NCBI RefSeq assembly: GCF_902833905.1 | Contig: NZ_CADFGP010000008.1 | Span: forward strand, 63,608 to 127,607 | Direction: 5' to 3' | Source of the DNA: Paraburkholderia tuberum STM678 | Lineage (GTDB): Bacteria > Pseudomonadota > Gammaproteobacteria > Burkholderiales > Burkholderiaceae | DNA: 64,000 nt | Shown: in pieces, positions 8,799-16,779 of the stretch | How the letters are laid out: each line of letters begins with the position of its first letter | Numbering within the stretch: position 1 is the first letter of the stretch | Translations under genes and position numbers: made by a program | Notes under the pieces: generated by a model | Told to the model about the DNA's origin: nothing | The model's input: only the letters and a program-made list of their open reading frames with translations | Databases searched by the model: none

Positions 8799-9781
8799 GC
8801 AAGTACCTCGTCCTTGAAGATGTCGCGCCGAAGCTCCGCGACATCGGGATATTCGCTCGACAGCGTGAATTCGACCGCAGCGTCGATCTGCGCCTCGTGG
8901 TCGGCTTCCATCGCAACCAGTTGCTCCTCGGTCGCATGCTTCGCATCGATGAGCCACTGACGGAACAGCGGCACCGGATCCTTCGCGAGCCAGGCGGCCT
9001 TTTCGTGCTTGTCCATATAGGCGTCGGGGTCGCCGAACACGTGCCCCTGAAAGCGGAACGTGTTCGCTTCGATCAGCGTCGGGCCGCCGCCGTTGCGCGC
9101 GCGTTCGACCGCTTCGTGCGCCGCCTTGTGCATCTGAATCGGATCGTTGCCGTTCACCGTGATGCCCGGCATCTGGTACGCGACGGCGCGCTGGGCGATG
9201 TTCGGCACGGACGTGCCATACGCGTATTTGGTGTGCTCGGCATAGCCGTTGTTCTGGCAGACGAAAATCACCGGCAACTTCCACACGGACGCCATGTTCA
9301 GCGACTCGTGGAAGGCGCCAATGTTTGATGCGCCGTCACCGAAGTAGGCCACGGCCACGCGCGATTCACCACGAATCTGCGCGGCGAGCGCAAGCCCATT
9401 TGCGATCGGCATCGAACTGCCGACAATGCCGGTCGTCACCATGACGCCCGACGCGGGATGCGTGACGTGCATCGGGCCGCCCTTGCCTTTGCAGGTGCCC
9501 GTCACTCGCCCTCCGAGCTCGGCCCAGAGTTCCTTGAGCGGCACACCTTTGGCGATCATGTCATGGACGCCGCGGTAGATCGTGCAGATGTAGTCGTCGT
9601 CGGTGAGACACACCGACATCGCCGACGGAATCACTTCCTGGCCGCGCGGCGAGTAGTACGGCATCACCAGCTTGCCGGCCTTGATAACGGCACGAAAGCG
9701 CTCATCGTTCTGCTTGATGAGAGCCATGCGCCTGTAGATGTCGACCAGGACTTCGCTGCTGGGCGGCTGATAGGCATTCAT
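8795..9781 (-). CDS. 2-oxoacid dehydrogenase E1 component, alpha subunit
   Basis: A 328-residue thiamine-diphosphate enzyme subunit. The cofactor motif runs from GDGASN (148-153) to QNN (176-178). Around it are the conserved PMHVTHPASGVMVTTGIVG and GHVFGDPDAYMDKHE segments. It overlaps the beta subunit gene in an ATGA junction and sits 16 bp after the KstD-like flavoprotein gene. In this operon it could act on an oxoacid released from ring or side-chain degradation, or on acetoin-like or pyruvate-type products; the substrate is not determined by sequence. Confidence 0.9.
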   Translation of the reverse strand: MNAYQPPSSEVLVDIYRRMALIKQNDERFRAVIKAGKLVMPYYSPRGQEVIPSAMSVCLTDDDYICTIYRGVHDMIAKGVPLKELWAELGGRVTGTCKGKGGPMHVTHPASGVMVTTGIVGSSMPIANGLALAAQIRGESRVAVAYFGDGASNIGAFHESLNMASVWKLPVIFVCQNNGYAEHTKYAYGTSVPNIAQRAVAYQMPGITVNGNDPIQMHKAAHEAVERARNGGGPTLIEANTFRFQGHVFGDPDAYMDKHEKAAWLAKDPVPLFRQWLIDAKHATEEQLVAMEADHEAQIDAAVEFTLSSEYPDVAELRRDIFKDEVLA

Positions 9782-9797
9782 TCGTCACTCTCCTGTG

Positions 9798-11507
9798 TCA
9801 CCAGATCTTTTGCGCGCCGCTCGCATGCAGCGCCGCGATGTAACCGAACACGAACGATGCGCCGATGCTGCTGCCGGCGCCCGGATAACACCGGCCAACC
9901 ACGGATGCCGTGCAGTTGCCGGTGGCGTACAGCCCAGGGATTTGCGAACCATCGTCCTTCAGCACGCGCCCGTATTCGTCGGTCACGAGACCGCCTGCCG
10001 TGCCCACATCCCCTGGATACATGCGCACGGCGTAGAACGGCCCCTCCTCGATCGGCCCGAGATTGGGGTTCGGTTTGATGGTCGGGTCTCCATGACAGCG
10101 ATCGAATGCGCGCGAGCCGCGACCGTAATCTTCGTCGACGCCCGTTTCGCAGAAGCCGTTGAAGCGCTTGACGGTCCCGAGCAGCCCAGCACGGTCGATA
10201 CTGCATTTCGCGGCCAGTTCTTCGAGCGTGTCAGCCTTGATCATGTATCCACTGTCGAGCCACTTCTGCGGAATCTGGCCCGGCATCGCCGTGCCCCACG
10301 GGTAGTACTTACGCTGCCGGCTGTCCATCACGACCCATGCGGGAACGGCCTTACCCGTCTGCTTGTGGCGCTGGTACATGCGTTGACCGATTTCCATGTA
10401 CGCTCCCGCTTCGTCGCAAAAGCGCTCGCCGTCCTGGTCGACCATGATCGAAAACGGCAGCGACAGGTCGAGGTGATGCATGAACGGCAACGACGAGCCA
10501 TCCGGCGCCCGTGCACCTTCGGGCAATTCCTCGTTGGGACCGAGCGACGTCACGACCCACCACGCTTCCTCCATGCAGTCCACTGCGCCGCCGAGCGCAA
10601 TCGCGGCTTGCAGGATTTCACCGGTATCGCCCGGATTCGCATTGGTCCAGTCCGCGGACGACGGCTGCGGCTGGTACCTGCGGCGCATTTCCGCGTTGTG
10701 TGAAAAGCCGCCGGTATTCAGCAGGACGCCTTCGCGAGCGCGCACGCGCAACTCGCGGCCGCTGCGTACCGCGACGATGCCGGTCACGCGTCCGTCCTCG
10801 ACGATGAACTCGCGCACCGGCGTGTCCGTCCAGATCGGCACGTTCGCGCGCAGCGCCATCTGCAGCATGCGCCCCTGAATCGCCGCGCCGTTGGCCACGA
10901 GCTCCTTGCCGGTGATCTTCTGATAGAGCATCCGGCCACCCAGTTGCATCGCCTTGCGCTTGCCGCCCCACGTCCGCTTCATCAGAAACAGTTGCGGATA
11001 CTCGTCCGAGTTGGCCGGCATCGACGGGCCCTTGTAGCGCGACAGACGCGGCGCCCATTCGCCCAGTTCCTTCACGTCGAACAACCTGGCCAGCAGCGAC
11101 CGGCCACGCGGCTCGCCGCCGGGCAGCGTGTCGTAGTAATCGGACCAGCCGTCCGCGTACACGAACTGCATCCCCTGCTGCTCGAGAAACTCGGCCATCT
11201 TCGGGCCGGTGCGCAAGTAAGCCTCGCGTCGCGCGTCAGAAGTCCCCGGCCCTTGATAGGTAACCGCCGCATCGAAGTACTGGCGCGCGCGTTCATAGGA
11301 ATCGCTGACGCCGTGACGCTTCATCACATGATTGTTCGGAAGCCACCAGACCCCGCCCGAATATCCGGTCGAGCCGCCGACCTTCGCCTGCTTCTCGATG
11401 ATCAGTGCTTCTTTGCCGACCGACCTGCAGGCAAGCGCCGCACACATCGAACCCCCGCCGCTGCCGACCACCACGAAGTCGTAGGTTGCGTCCCAGTTCG
11501 TCGACAT
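9798..11507 (-). CDS. FAD-dependent 3-ketosteroid dehydrogenase-like flavoprotein
   Basis: A 569-residue succinate dehydrogenase/fumarate reductase-superfamily flavoprotein. The ATG at 11507 overlaps the preceding stop as ATGA and is preferred to the adjacent GTG. The FAD-binding motif GSGGGS is at 15-20 with Glu38 for ribose binding. The C-terminal block GPFYAVRMYPGDVGT, then GLYATGN and CYPGAGSSIGASFVFGY, matches 3-ketosteroid-delta1-dehydrogenases, including the active-site Tyr of FYAV and the following GDxGT. DQDGERFCDEAGAYMEIG carries a second candidate active-site Tyr. It would dehydrogenate a ring next to a ketone. The substrate may be a steroid or another cyclic ketone. Confidence 0.85.
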   Translation of the reverse strand: MSTNWDATYDFVVVGSGGGSMCAALACRSVGKEALIIEKQAKVGGSTGYSGGVWWLPNNHVMKRHGVSDSYERARQYFDAAVTYQGPGTSDARREAYLRTGPKMAEFLEQQGMQFVYADGWSDYYDTLPGGEPRGRSLLARLFDVKELGEWAPRLSRYKGPSMPANSDEYPQLFLMKRTWGGKRKAMQLGGRMLYQKITGKELVANGAAIQGRMLQMALRANVPIWTDTPVREFIVEDGRVTGIVAVRSGRELRVRAREGVLLNTGGFSHNAEMRRRYQPQPSSADWTNANPGDTGEILQAAIALGGAVDCMEEAWWVVTSLGPNEELPEGARAPDGSSLPFMHHLDLSLPFSIMVDQDGERFCDEAGAYMEIGQRMYQRHKQTGKAVPAWVVMDSRQRKYYPWGTAMPGQIPQKWLDSGYMIKADTLEELAAKCSIDRAGLLGTVKRFNGFCETGVDEDYGRGSRAFDRCHGDPTIKPNPNLGPIEEGPFYAVRMYPGDVGTAGGLVTDEYGRVLKDDGSQIPGLYATGNCTASVVGRCYPGAGSSIGASFVFGYIAALHASGAQKIW

Positions 11508-12865
11508 CACTCATCCCGTGCGATGAATTCGCGCAGCGCGCGATGGAAGTTCGAAACCGAAGATTCCTGCAGCGGATTGGTGCGCAAACCCTTGAAGCCG
11601 CGCGACTTCATGCCCTGCTGAACGTTGGTCATGTTCTGGAAGTCCTGCCACAGGATCAGGCCGAAGTTCTCCTGCGCGTTCTCCTTCCAGTCGTCCACGC
11701 CGTAATAGAACTCGCGCTTCAACGGCGGCTCCGCCCCAGGCGCGAAGCGCTGCAGCGACCAGATGTCGTAGATGCACGAATCCGGGTTGTCGCCATCCGG
11801 CCGCGCGCGATAGAACAACGCGCCGTCCGGGTACGGCAGGAACACCAGATTCGGAAAGACGTGCCAGTCCGCTCCCGCGCGACCCAGTTGCTCGAAAGAG
11901 ACCTCGGGCCAGCCCGCACCCTCGGCGATGGCCGCCTCGCGCTGAAATTCCATCGCCTTCCCAAGGACTTCGAACTGGTTACCCGACGGCGACATTTCGG
12001 TCATCAGGCGCTTCGCGGCTTCGTAATCGCGCGCGGTATTGATCGCCTTCAGAGTCTCTTCCATTACCCGGAAAAAGTTCACGAGCCCCTGGCGGACGTC
12101 TTCCGGCATCGGCTTGCCGGTCCGCGGTGAGGGCGCGCCGATCATCCGCGTCGCCGTCGAATAACCAAACATCCCATGGCGGCCATAGGAGAAACTGCGC
12201 GTCACGTCATCGCCGGCGACGTCGAGCAGTTGCGGATGGGTTGCCGCTACGTGATAACCCTCGTTGAACGCTTCGAGTGCAACCTTCCAGTTGCACGGCA
12301 GACGAATCGACTTGTACCAGCGGTAGCGCATCTTTTCAAACTCGAAGCAGTTCGTGATCTCCGGCACCGGGTCGAGAAATTTCGCGAGCGGCTCTGCATC
12401 CGGATCCATATTGATGAACACGAACCCGCCCCACGTATCGACCAGCACGTCCGTGAGACGAAGGTCCCCGTCAGCCATGTCCGGGCAACCTTCCCAATCT
12501 TGCCTGTCGAGCACACGCGCAAGACTGCCATCCAGATTCCACTGCCAGCCGTGATAGGCGCAGTGAAATTTCGCGGCCTTGCCACAGCCATTAGTCAGGC
12601 GCCGGCCACGGTGCTGGCAGACGTTGAAGAAGGCCTTGATCTGATCTCCCGCGGTTCGCACCACGATGATCGATTCGCCGGCCACGTCGAAGGTCACGAA
12701 GTCGCCCACGTTGGGAATCTCTTCCAGACGGCAGGCGACCTGCCAGATTCGCGGCCAGAGGCGCTCTTTCTCGCGCTCGAGAAACTGCTTCGACAGGTAA
12801 CTGTCCTTCGGGACAAAATCGAGGCGGACAGTGTGCTCACACGAATCGGGACTGGTGTTACCCAT
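11507..12865 (-). CDS. Rieske non-heme iron oxygenase, alpha subunit
   Basis: The start is the ATG at 12865, preceded by AAGGAGATAACA; an ATG 18 bases further up has no ribosome site. The 452 residues carry the Rieske cluster ligands Cys83, His85, Cys102 and His105 (CQH, then CAYH) and the mononuclear iron motif EGYHVAATH with His205 and His210. This form has no beta subunit gene beside it, and no ferredoxin or reductase gene is present in the window, so electrons must come from elsewhere. It would hydroxylate a ring or demethylate/dealkylate a substituent. A GAAC-N3-GTTC site lies about 105 bp upstream. Confidence 0.9.
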   Translation of the reverse strand: MGNTSPDSCEHTVRLDFVPKDSYLSKQFLEREKERLWPRIWQVACRLEEIPNVGDFVTFDVAGESIIVVRTAGDQIKAFFNVCQHRGRRLTNGCGKAAKFHCAYHGWQWNLDGSLARVLDRQDWEGCPDMADGDLRLTDVLVDTWGGFVFINMDPDAEPLAKFLDPVPEITNCFEFEKMRYRWYKSIRLPCNWKVALEAFNEGYHVAATHPQLLDVAGDDVTRSFSYGRHGMFGYSTATRMIGAPSPRTGKPMPEDVRQGLVNFFRVMEETLKAINTARDYEAAKRLMTEMSPSGNQFEVLGKAMEFQREAAIAEGAGWPEVSFEQLGRAGADWHVFPNLVFLPYPDGALFYRARPDGDNPDSCIYDIWSLQRFAPGAEPPLKREFYYGVDDWKENAQENFGLILWQDFQNMTNVQQGMKSRGFKGLRTNPLQESSVSNFHRALREFIARDE

Positions 12866-12954
12866 TGTTATCTCCTTCGTCATATGGCCGGCGTAGGCAC
12901 CGGTTCCCGCTTTTTATGTGGCGGCCGCGCGGTCGACGGCCATATTGCAACTAG

Positions 12955-12980
12955 CTGTTCAATTATCTTGAACAGCGTTC
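12955..12980. promoter_or_regulatory. Overlapping inverted repeats upstream of the Rieske gene
   Basis: Within the 140-bp gap upstream of the Rieske gene, CTGTTCAA and TTGAACAG form a perfect 8-bp inverted repeat around TTATC (12955-12975). The right arm is shared with GAACAGCGTTC (12970-12980), a copy of the recurring GAAC-N3-GTTC palindrome. Two overlapping repeats suggest cooperative or alternative repressor binding, giving the Rieske-to-SDR part of the operon its own internal promoter. Confidence 0.6.
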
Positions 12981-13005
12981 TGCTCGGTGTCAATCCGGGC
13001 GAACG

Positions 13006-13938
13006 TCAATCGAGCGCCGCGGTCAGTGCCGGGACAGCGTCGAAAAGGTCGGCGCTCAGACCGTAGTCGGCCACCTGAAAGATCGGCGCCTCGCTGTCCT
13101 TGTTGATCGCGACGATGACTTTCGAGTCCTTCATACCGGCGAGGTGCTGAATCGCGCCCGAGATACCCACCGCGATATACAACTGAGGCGCGACGATCTT
13201 GCCGGTTTGGCCGACCTGATAGTCGTTCGGCACGAAGCCGGCGTCGACCGCGGCGCGCGACGCGCCGACCGCGGCGCCAAGCTTGTCCGCGAGCGCGTCG
13301 AGCAGTTTGAAGTTGTCGCCGTTCTGCATGCCTCGGCCTCCCGACACCACGATGTTGGCTGCCGCAAGCTCCGGCCGGCTCGATTTCGTCAGTTCCTGGC
13401 CGACGAAACGGGCCTTGTCGAAAGACGCTGCGGATGCGACGGCGCGCGACGGCGCGGCGGCCGAACCGGTCGCGGCCGCATCGAAGGCGGTCGGACGAAT
13501 CGTGACGACCTTGATTGCGTCGGACGATTGGACCGTGGCGAGTGCATTGCCGGCGTAGATCGGACGCACGAACACATCGGGGGCCTTGAAAGCGATCACG
13601 TCGGAAATCTGCGCGCTGTCGAGCAGCGCGGCTACCCGCGGCATGAAGTTCTTGCCCACGGCCGTGGAGGCCGCGATCACGTGCGTATAACCGCTAGCCA
13701 GCGAAACGACGAGTGCGGCCAGATTTTCCGGCAGCCCATGCGCGTATTCGGGTGCATCCGCGACGAGCACTTCGGCGACGCCGGCAACGTTCGCGGCCTG
13801 CTCTACCACCGCCGACGCGCCGTGGCCTGCGACCAGTACATGAATGTCGCCGCCCGCAGCGCCCGCCGCCGTGATGGCGTTGAGCGTGGCGCGCTTGAGG
13901 CTTGCGTTGTCGTGTTCGGCGATAACGAGAATAGTCAT
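13006..13938 (-). CDS. etfA: Electron transfer flavoprotein alpha subunit
   Basis: A 310-residue EtfA/FixB protein. The N-terminal domain begins [21 protein letters not shown]. The FAD-binding C-terminal domain contains [31 protein letters not shown] and [18 protein letters not shown], the classic EtfA signature. It forms a heterodimer with EtfB, encoded 2 bp upstream, and carries electrons from acyl-CoA dehydrogenases to ETF-quinone oxidoreductase. A dedicated ETF pair at the head of this operon fits the unusually large number of acyl-CoA dehydrogenases in the window. Confidence 0.95.
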   Translation of the reverse strand: MTILVIAEHDNASLKRATLNAITAAGAAGGDIHVLVAGHGASAVVEQAANVAGVAEVLVADAPEYAHGLPENLAALVVSLASGYTHVIAASTAVGKNFMPRVAALLDSAQISDVIAFKAPDVFVRPIYAGNALATVQSSDAIKVVTIRPTAFDAAATGSAAAPSRAVASAASFDKARFVGQELTKSSRPELAAANIVVSGGRGMQNGDNFKLLDALADKLGAAVGASRAAVDAGFVPNDYQVGQTGKIVAPQLYIAVGISGAIQHLAGMKDSKVIVAINKDSEAPIFQVADYGLSADLFDAVPALTAALD

Positions 13939-13940
13939 GA

Positions 13941-14690
13941 TCAGATCACCTTCGCTTCGTTACGAAGCTTTTCAATCAGCGCTGCAACATCGGGAACCAT
14001 CACGCCGCCCTTACGCGCCGGCGGCTCGGTCACTTCGAGAACCTTCAGACGAGGCGCAACGTCGACCCCCAGCGCGTCGGGGCTCAGCGTCTCCAGCGGC
14101 TTCTTCTTCGCTTTCATGATGTTGGGCAGCGTCACGTAGCGCGGACTGTTCAGACGCAAGTCCGTCGTGACCACCGCCGGCAGATCGAGCGCGACACGTT
14201 CGAGTCCGCCATCGATCTCACGCGTGACGAGTAGTTGTTGACCGTCCACTTCCGTCTTGAACGCGAACGTGGCTTGCGGCCAGCCGAGCAACGCGGCGAG
14301 CTTCTGGCCGGTTTGTCCCGAGTCGTTGTCGATGGCCTGCTTGCCGAGCAGCACCAGTTGCGGAGTCTCCCGCGCGGCCACGGCGGCCAGCAGCTTGGCG
14401 ACCGCGAGCGGCTGCAGATCCGCATCGCTTTCCACCAGCACCGCGCGATCAGCCCCCATCGCGAGCGCCGTACGCAGTACCTCCTGCGATTGCGCGGTTC
14501 CCGCCGACACCACGACGACTTCACTCGCCACGCCCGCTTCCTTGAGGCGCACCGCCTCCTCCACCGCGATCTCATCGAACGGGTTCATGGCCATTTTCAC
14601 GTTGGCCAGATCGACGCCAGAACCATCGGACTTCACCCGAGGTTTCACGTTGTAGTCGATCACGCGCTTCACCGCGACCAGTATTTTCAA
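13941..14690 (-). CDS. etfB: Electron transfer flavoprotein beta subunit
   Basis: A 249-residue EtfB/FixA protein starting [19 protein letters not shown], with [21 protein letters not shown] and the AMP-binding and recognition region [20 protein letters not shown]. The C-terminal stretch [20 protein letters not shown] is the dehydrogenase-recognition loop area. It is the first gene of the long minus-strand operon. A GAACAATGTTC palindrome lies 24-34 bp upstream of its start, so repressor binding would overlap the likely promoter. Short-chain ETF beta family membership is clear. Confidence 0.95.
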   Translation of the reverse strand: MKILVAVKRVIDYNVKPRVKSDGSGVDLANVKMAMNPFDEIAVEEAVRLKEAGVASEVVVVSAGTAQSQEVLRTALAMGADRAVLVESDADLQPLAVAKLLAAVAARETPQLVLLGKQAIDNDSGQTGQKLAALLGWPQATFAFKTEVDGQQLLVTREIDGGLERVALDLPAVVTTDLRLNSPRYVTLPNIMKAKKKPLETLSPDALGVDVAPRLKVLEVTEPPARKGGVMVPDVAALIEKLRNEAKVI

Positions 14691-14713
14691 TTTGACGCTC
14701 CGAACGCTTTGTT

Positions 14714-14724
14714 GAACAATGTTC
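14714..14724. promoter_or_regulatory. GAAC-N3-GTTC operator in the etfB/MDR divergent promoter region
   Basis: The exact palindrome GAACAATGTTC stands in the 137-bp gap between the divergent etfB and MDR oxidoreductase genes, in AT-rich DNA (TATATT follows immediately). Its position could control both directions. It belongs to the set listed in the findings. Binding by the TetR protein at 24784 is inference. Confidence 0.65.
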
Positions 14725-14827
14725 TATATTCTGAACTCATCTTTTTGTAGCTGTCAACGAGAAGAATGAGGAGAACGTCGCTTGTCGCTCAATTCGACGC
14801 CCTCGTTCGACACCATGGAGACGACCA

Positions 14828-15838
14828 ATGAAGCTCTATCGATGTGAACGGTTTGAAGGTATTGCGGGTCTGGCATTGCGCGAGGAACCCGATCCGGCGC
14901 CGCCCGACGCTCATCAGGTCCTGGTACAGGTCAATGCGAGTTCGTTGAATTTCCGCGAGTTGCTGCTGATCAACGGTGCGTATCGCGACTGGATGGCGCC
15001 TAACTTCATTCCGGCCTCGGACGGCGCGGGCGTCGTGCTTGCCGTCGGCTCAGGCGTGCAGCGCTTCCGACCCGGCGACCGGGTGATGGCCAATTTCGCG
15101 CAGAACTGGCACGGCGGCACCCGCCCGCAACACGCGGATACGCTGGGCCGCGGCGCTATCGTCGAAGGCATGCTGCGCGACAAGGCGGTGCTGAGCGAGG
15201 AAGAGCTGGTTAGCGTTCCGGATCATCTTTCCGACGAGGAGGCCGCAACGCTGCCTTGCGCCGCGCTCACCGCATGGAACGCGCTGTGCCAGCATGCGCC
15301 GCTGCTGCCGGGCCAAACCGTGCTCGTACAGGGCTCTGGCGGGGTATCGCTGTTCGCTCTGCAACTCGCCCGTCTGTTCGGCGCGCGCGTGATCGCGACT
15401 TCGTCGAGCGAAGCGAAGCTCAAACGGCTTGCCGAACTCGGCGCCGACGCCACGATCAACTACCGCGACACGCCGAATTGGGATGACGCCGTGCTGCGCC
15501 TGACCGATGGCTTTGGGGTCGATCTGGTCGTCGAGGTGGGCGGCGCCCAAACCTTCGGCAAGTCCATTGCCGCCACTCGCGACAGCGGGCGCATCAGCGT
15601 GGTCGGACTGCTGACCGGCGCCCCTTCTCCCGGCGAAGGATTCTTCACGCGCGGACTGTCGATCGCGCCGATCCGCGTCGGCTCCCGTCAGGATTTCGAA
15701 GCGATGAACCGCGCGATCGGACTGCACAAGCTCAAGCCCGTCATCGACTCGGTTTATGACTTTGCGCGCGTACCGGATGCGCTGCGGCACCTCGAAAGCC
15801 AGCAGCATTTCGGCAAGATCGTCATTCGCCACCGGTAA
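14828..15838 (+). CDS. Zinc-independent MDR oxidoreductase (quinone oxidoreductase-like)
   Basis: A 336-residue medium-chain dehydrogenase/reductase. The nucleotide-binding loop is VQGSGGVSLFALQLA (168 onwards), with PASDGAGVVLAVGSGV near residue 65. Zinc ligands of alcohol dehydrogenases are not evident (the Cys/His/Glu set near residue 40 is SLNFREL), pointing to the zinc-free quinone oxidoreductase/enoyl reductase branch using NADPH. It is the first gene of a two-gene plus-strand unit, divergent from etfB and sharing its operator region. It could reduce an enone or enoyl intermediate of the same pathway. Confidence 0.85.
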   Translation: MKLYRCERFEGIAGLALREEPDPAPPDAHQVLVQVNASSLNFRELLLINGAYRDWMAPNFIPASDGAGVVLAVGSGVQRFRPGDRVMANFAQNWHGGTRPQHADTLGRGAIVEGMLRDKAVLSEEELVSVPDHLSDEEAATLPCAALTAWNALCQHAPLLPGQTVLVQGSGGVSLFALQLARLFGARVIATSSSEAKLKRLAELGADATINYRDTPNWDDAVLRLTDGFGVDLVVEVGGAQTFGKSIAATRDSGRISVVGLLTGAPSPGEGFFTRGLSIAPIRVGSRQDFEAMNRAIGLHKLKPVIDSVYDFARVPDALRHLESQQHFGKIVIRHR

Positions 15839-15869
15839 CCAGCCTTCGCATGATCCACGGAGTCAGACT

Positions 15870-16652
15870 ATGAAACTCTTTTCACTGGAAGGACGGATTG
15901 CGCTCGTCACCGGCGCGTCGCGCGGCCTCGGTTTCGCCATGGCTGACGCGCTGGCGGCAGCGGGTGCGACGGTGATACTGTGCGCGCGTTCGCGCGCGAG
16001 CCTCGAAACCGCTGCGCAATCGATTCGTAAAGCGGGCGGCGACGTCGATATCGAACCGTTCGACCTCACCGATCAGGGCGCAATCAGAAACGGCGTTCGC
16101 AACGTCCTTGCACGCCACGGACGCATCGACGTCCTGCTCAACAATGCCGGCATTTGCGAGTGGAGTGATTTTCTGCAGTCGAACCTCGACATGTGGCAAA
16201 GAACGATGGATACCAACGTTACGGCCGCCTACGTGCTCGCGCAGGAAGTTGCGCGCCAGATGATCGAACGCGGACACGGACGCATCATCAACGTCGGGTC
16301 TTATGTGTCGGTGCTCGGTCGCGAGAAGCTGCAGGCATACGTGGCCAGCAAGCACGCGATTGCCGGACTGACGAAATCGCTCGGCGCGGAACTGGGCCGA
16401 CACGGCATTCGTTGCAACGGCATCTGCCCCGGCTACTTCCTCACCGAAATGGCCGAGCCTGTCACGTCCAACCCGCGGATGAAGGAAATCGTGCGTTCGC
16501 ATATCTCGGTGGGACGCTGGGGGAATCCCGAGGAACTCGGCGGCGTCGCGGTTTTTCTCGCCTCCGAAGCGAGTTCCTACATGAATGGGCAAATGCTGAT
16601 GGTCGACGGCGGGGTCTCGGAGATCCTGAGCTTCTCGATGTCCGTGGTGTAG
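15870..16652 (+). CDS. Short-chain dehydrogenase/reductase (SDR)
   Basis: A 260-residue classical SDR from the ATG at 15870 (GGAG upstream); a longer frame overlapping the MDR gene is unlikely. The cofactor loop TGASRGLG is at 14-21, with Arg40 after the second strand suggesting NADP. Catalytic residues are Ser144, Tyr157 and Lys161 (YVASK). It lies 31 bp after the MDR gene and is probably co-transcribed. Related enzymes reduce ketones or oxidise secondary alcohols; gluconate-5-dehydrogenase-like family members share this outline, so no substrate is assigned. Confidence 0.85.
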   Translation: MKLFSLEGRIALVTGASRGLGFAMADALAAAGATVILCARSRASLETAAQSIRKAGGDVDIEPFDLTDQGAIRNGVRNVLARHGRIDVLLNNAGICEWSDFLQSNLDMWQRTMDTNVTAAYVLAQEVARQMIERGHGRIINVGSYVSVLGREKLQAYVASKHAIAGLTKSLGAELGRHGIRCNGICPGYFLTEMAEPVTSNPRMKEIVRSHISVGRWGNPEELGGVAVFLASEASSYMNGQMLMVDGGVSEILSFSMSVV

Positions 16653-16746
16653 CGCAACGAGCGGTTCGCCCCAACGCGCCGCGTGACCTGCAGGCAAACC
16701 GGCCCGCTATCTCCACAGATAGCCGGCCAATTCTTTTGTCCTGCCA

Positions 16747-16771
16747 GGGTGCCGCTTGAAGAGCGGCACCC
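16747..16771. terminator. Intergenic hairpin between convergent SDR and RND pump genes
   Basis: GGGTGCCGCT and AGCGGCACCC form a perfect 10-bp stem around TGAAG. It lies in the short gap between the plus-strand SDR and the minus-strand pump gene, where a bidirectional terminator is expected. There is no clear U-tract immediately after either arm, so intrinsic termination is likely but not certain. Confidence 0.6.
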
Positions 16772-16779
16772 GTTCGCAG

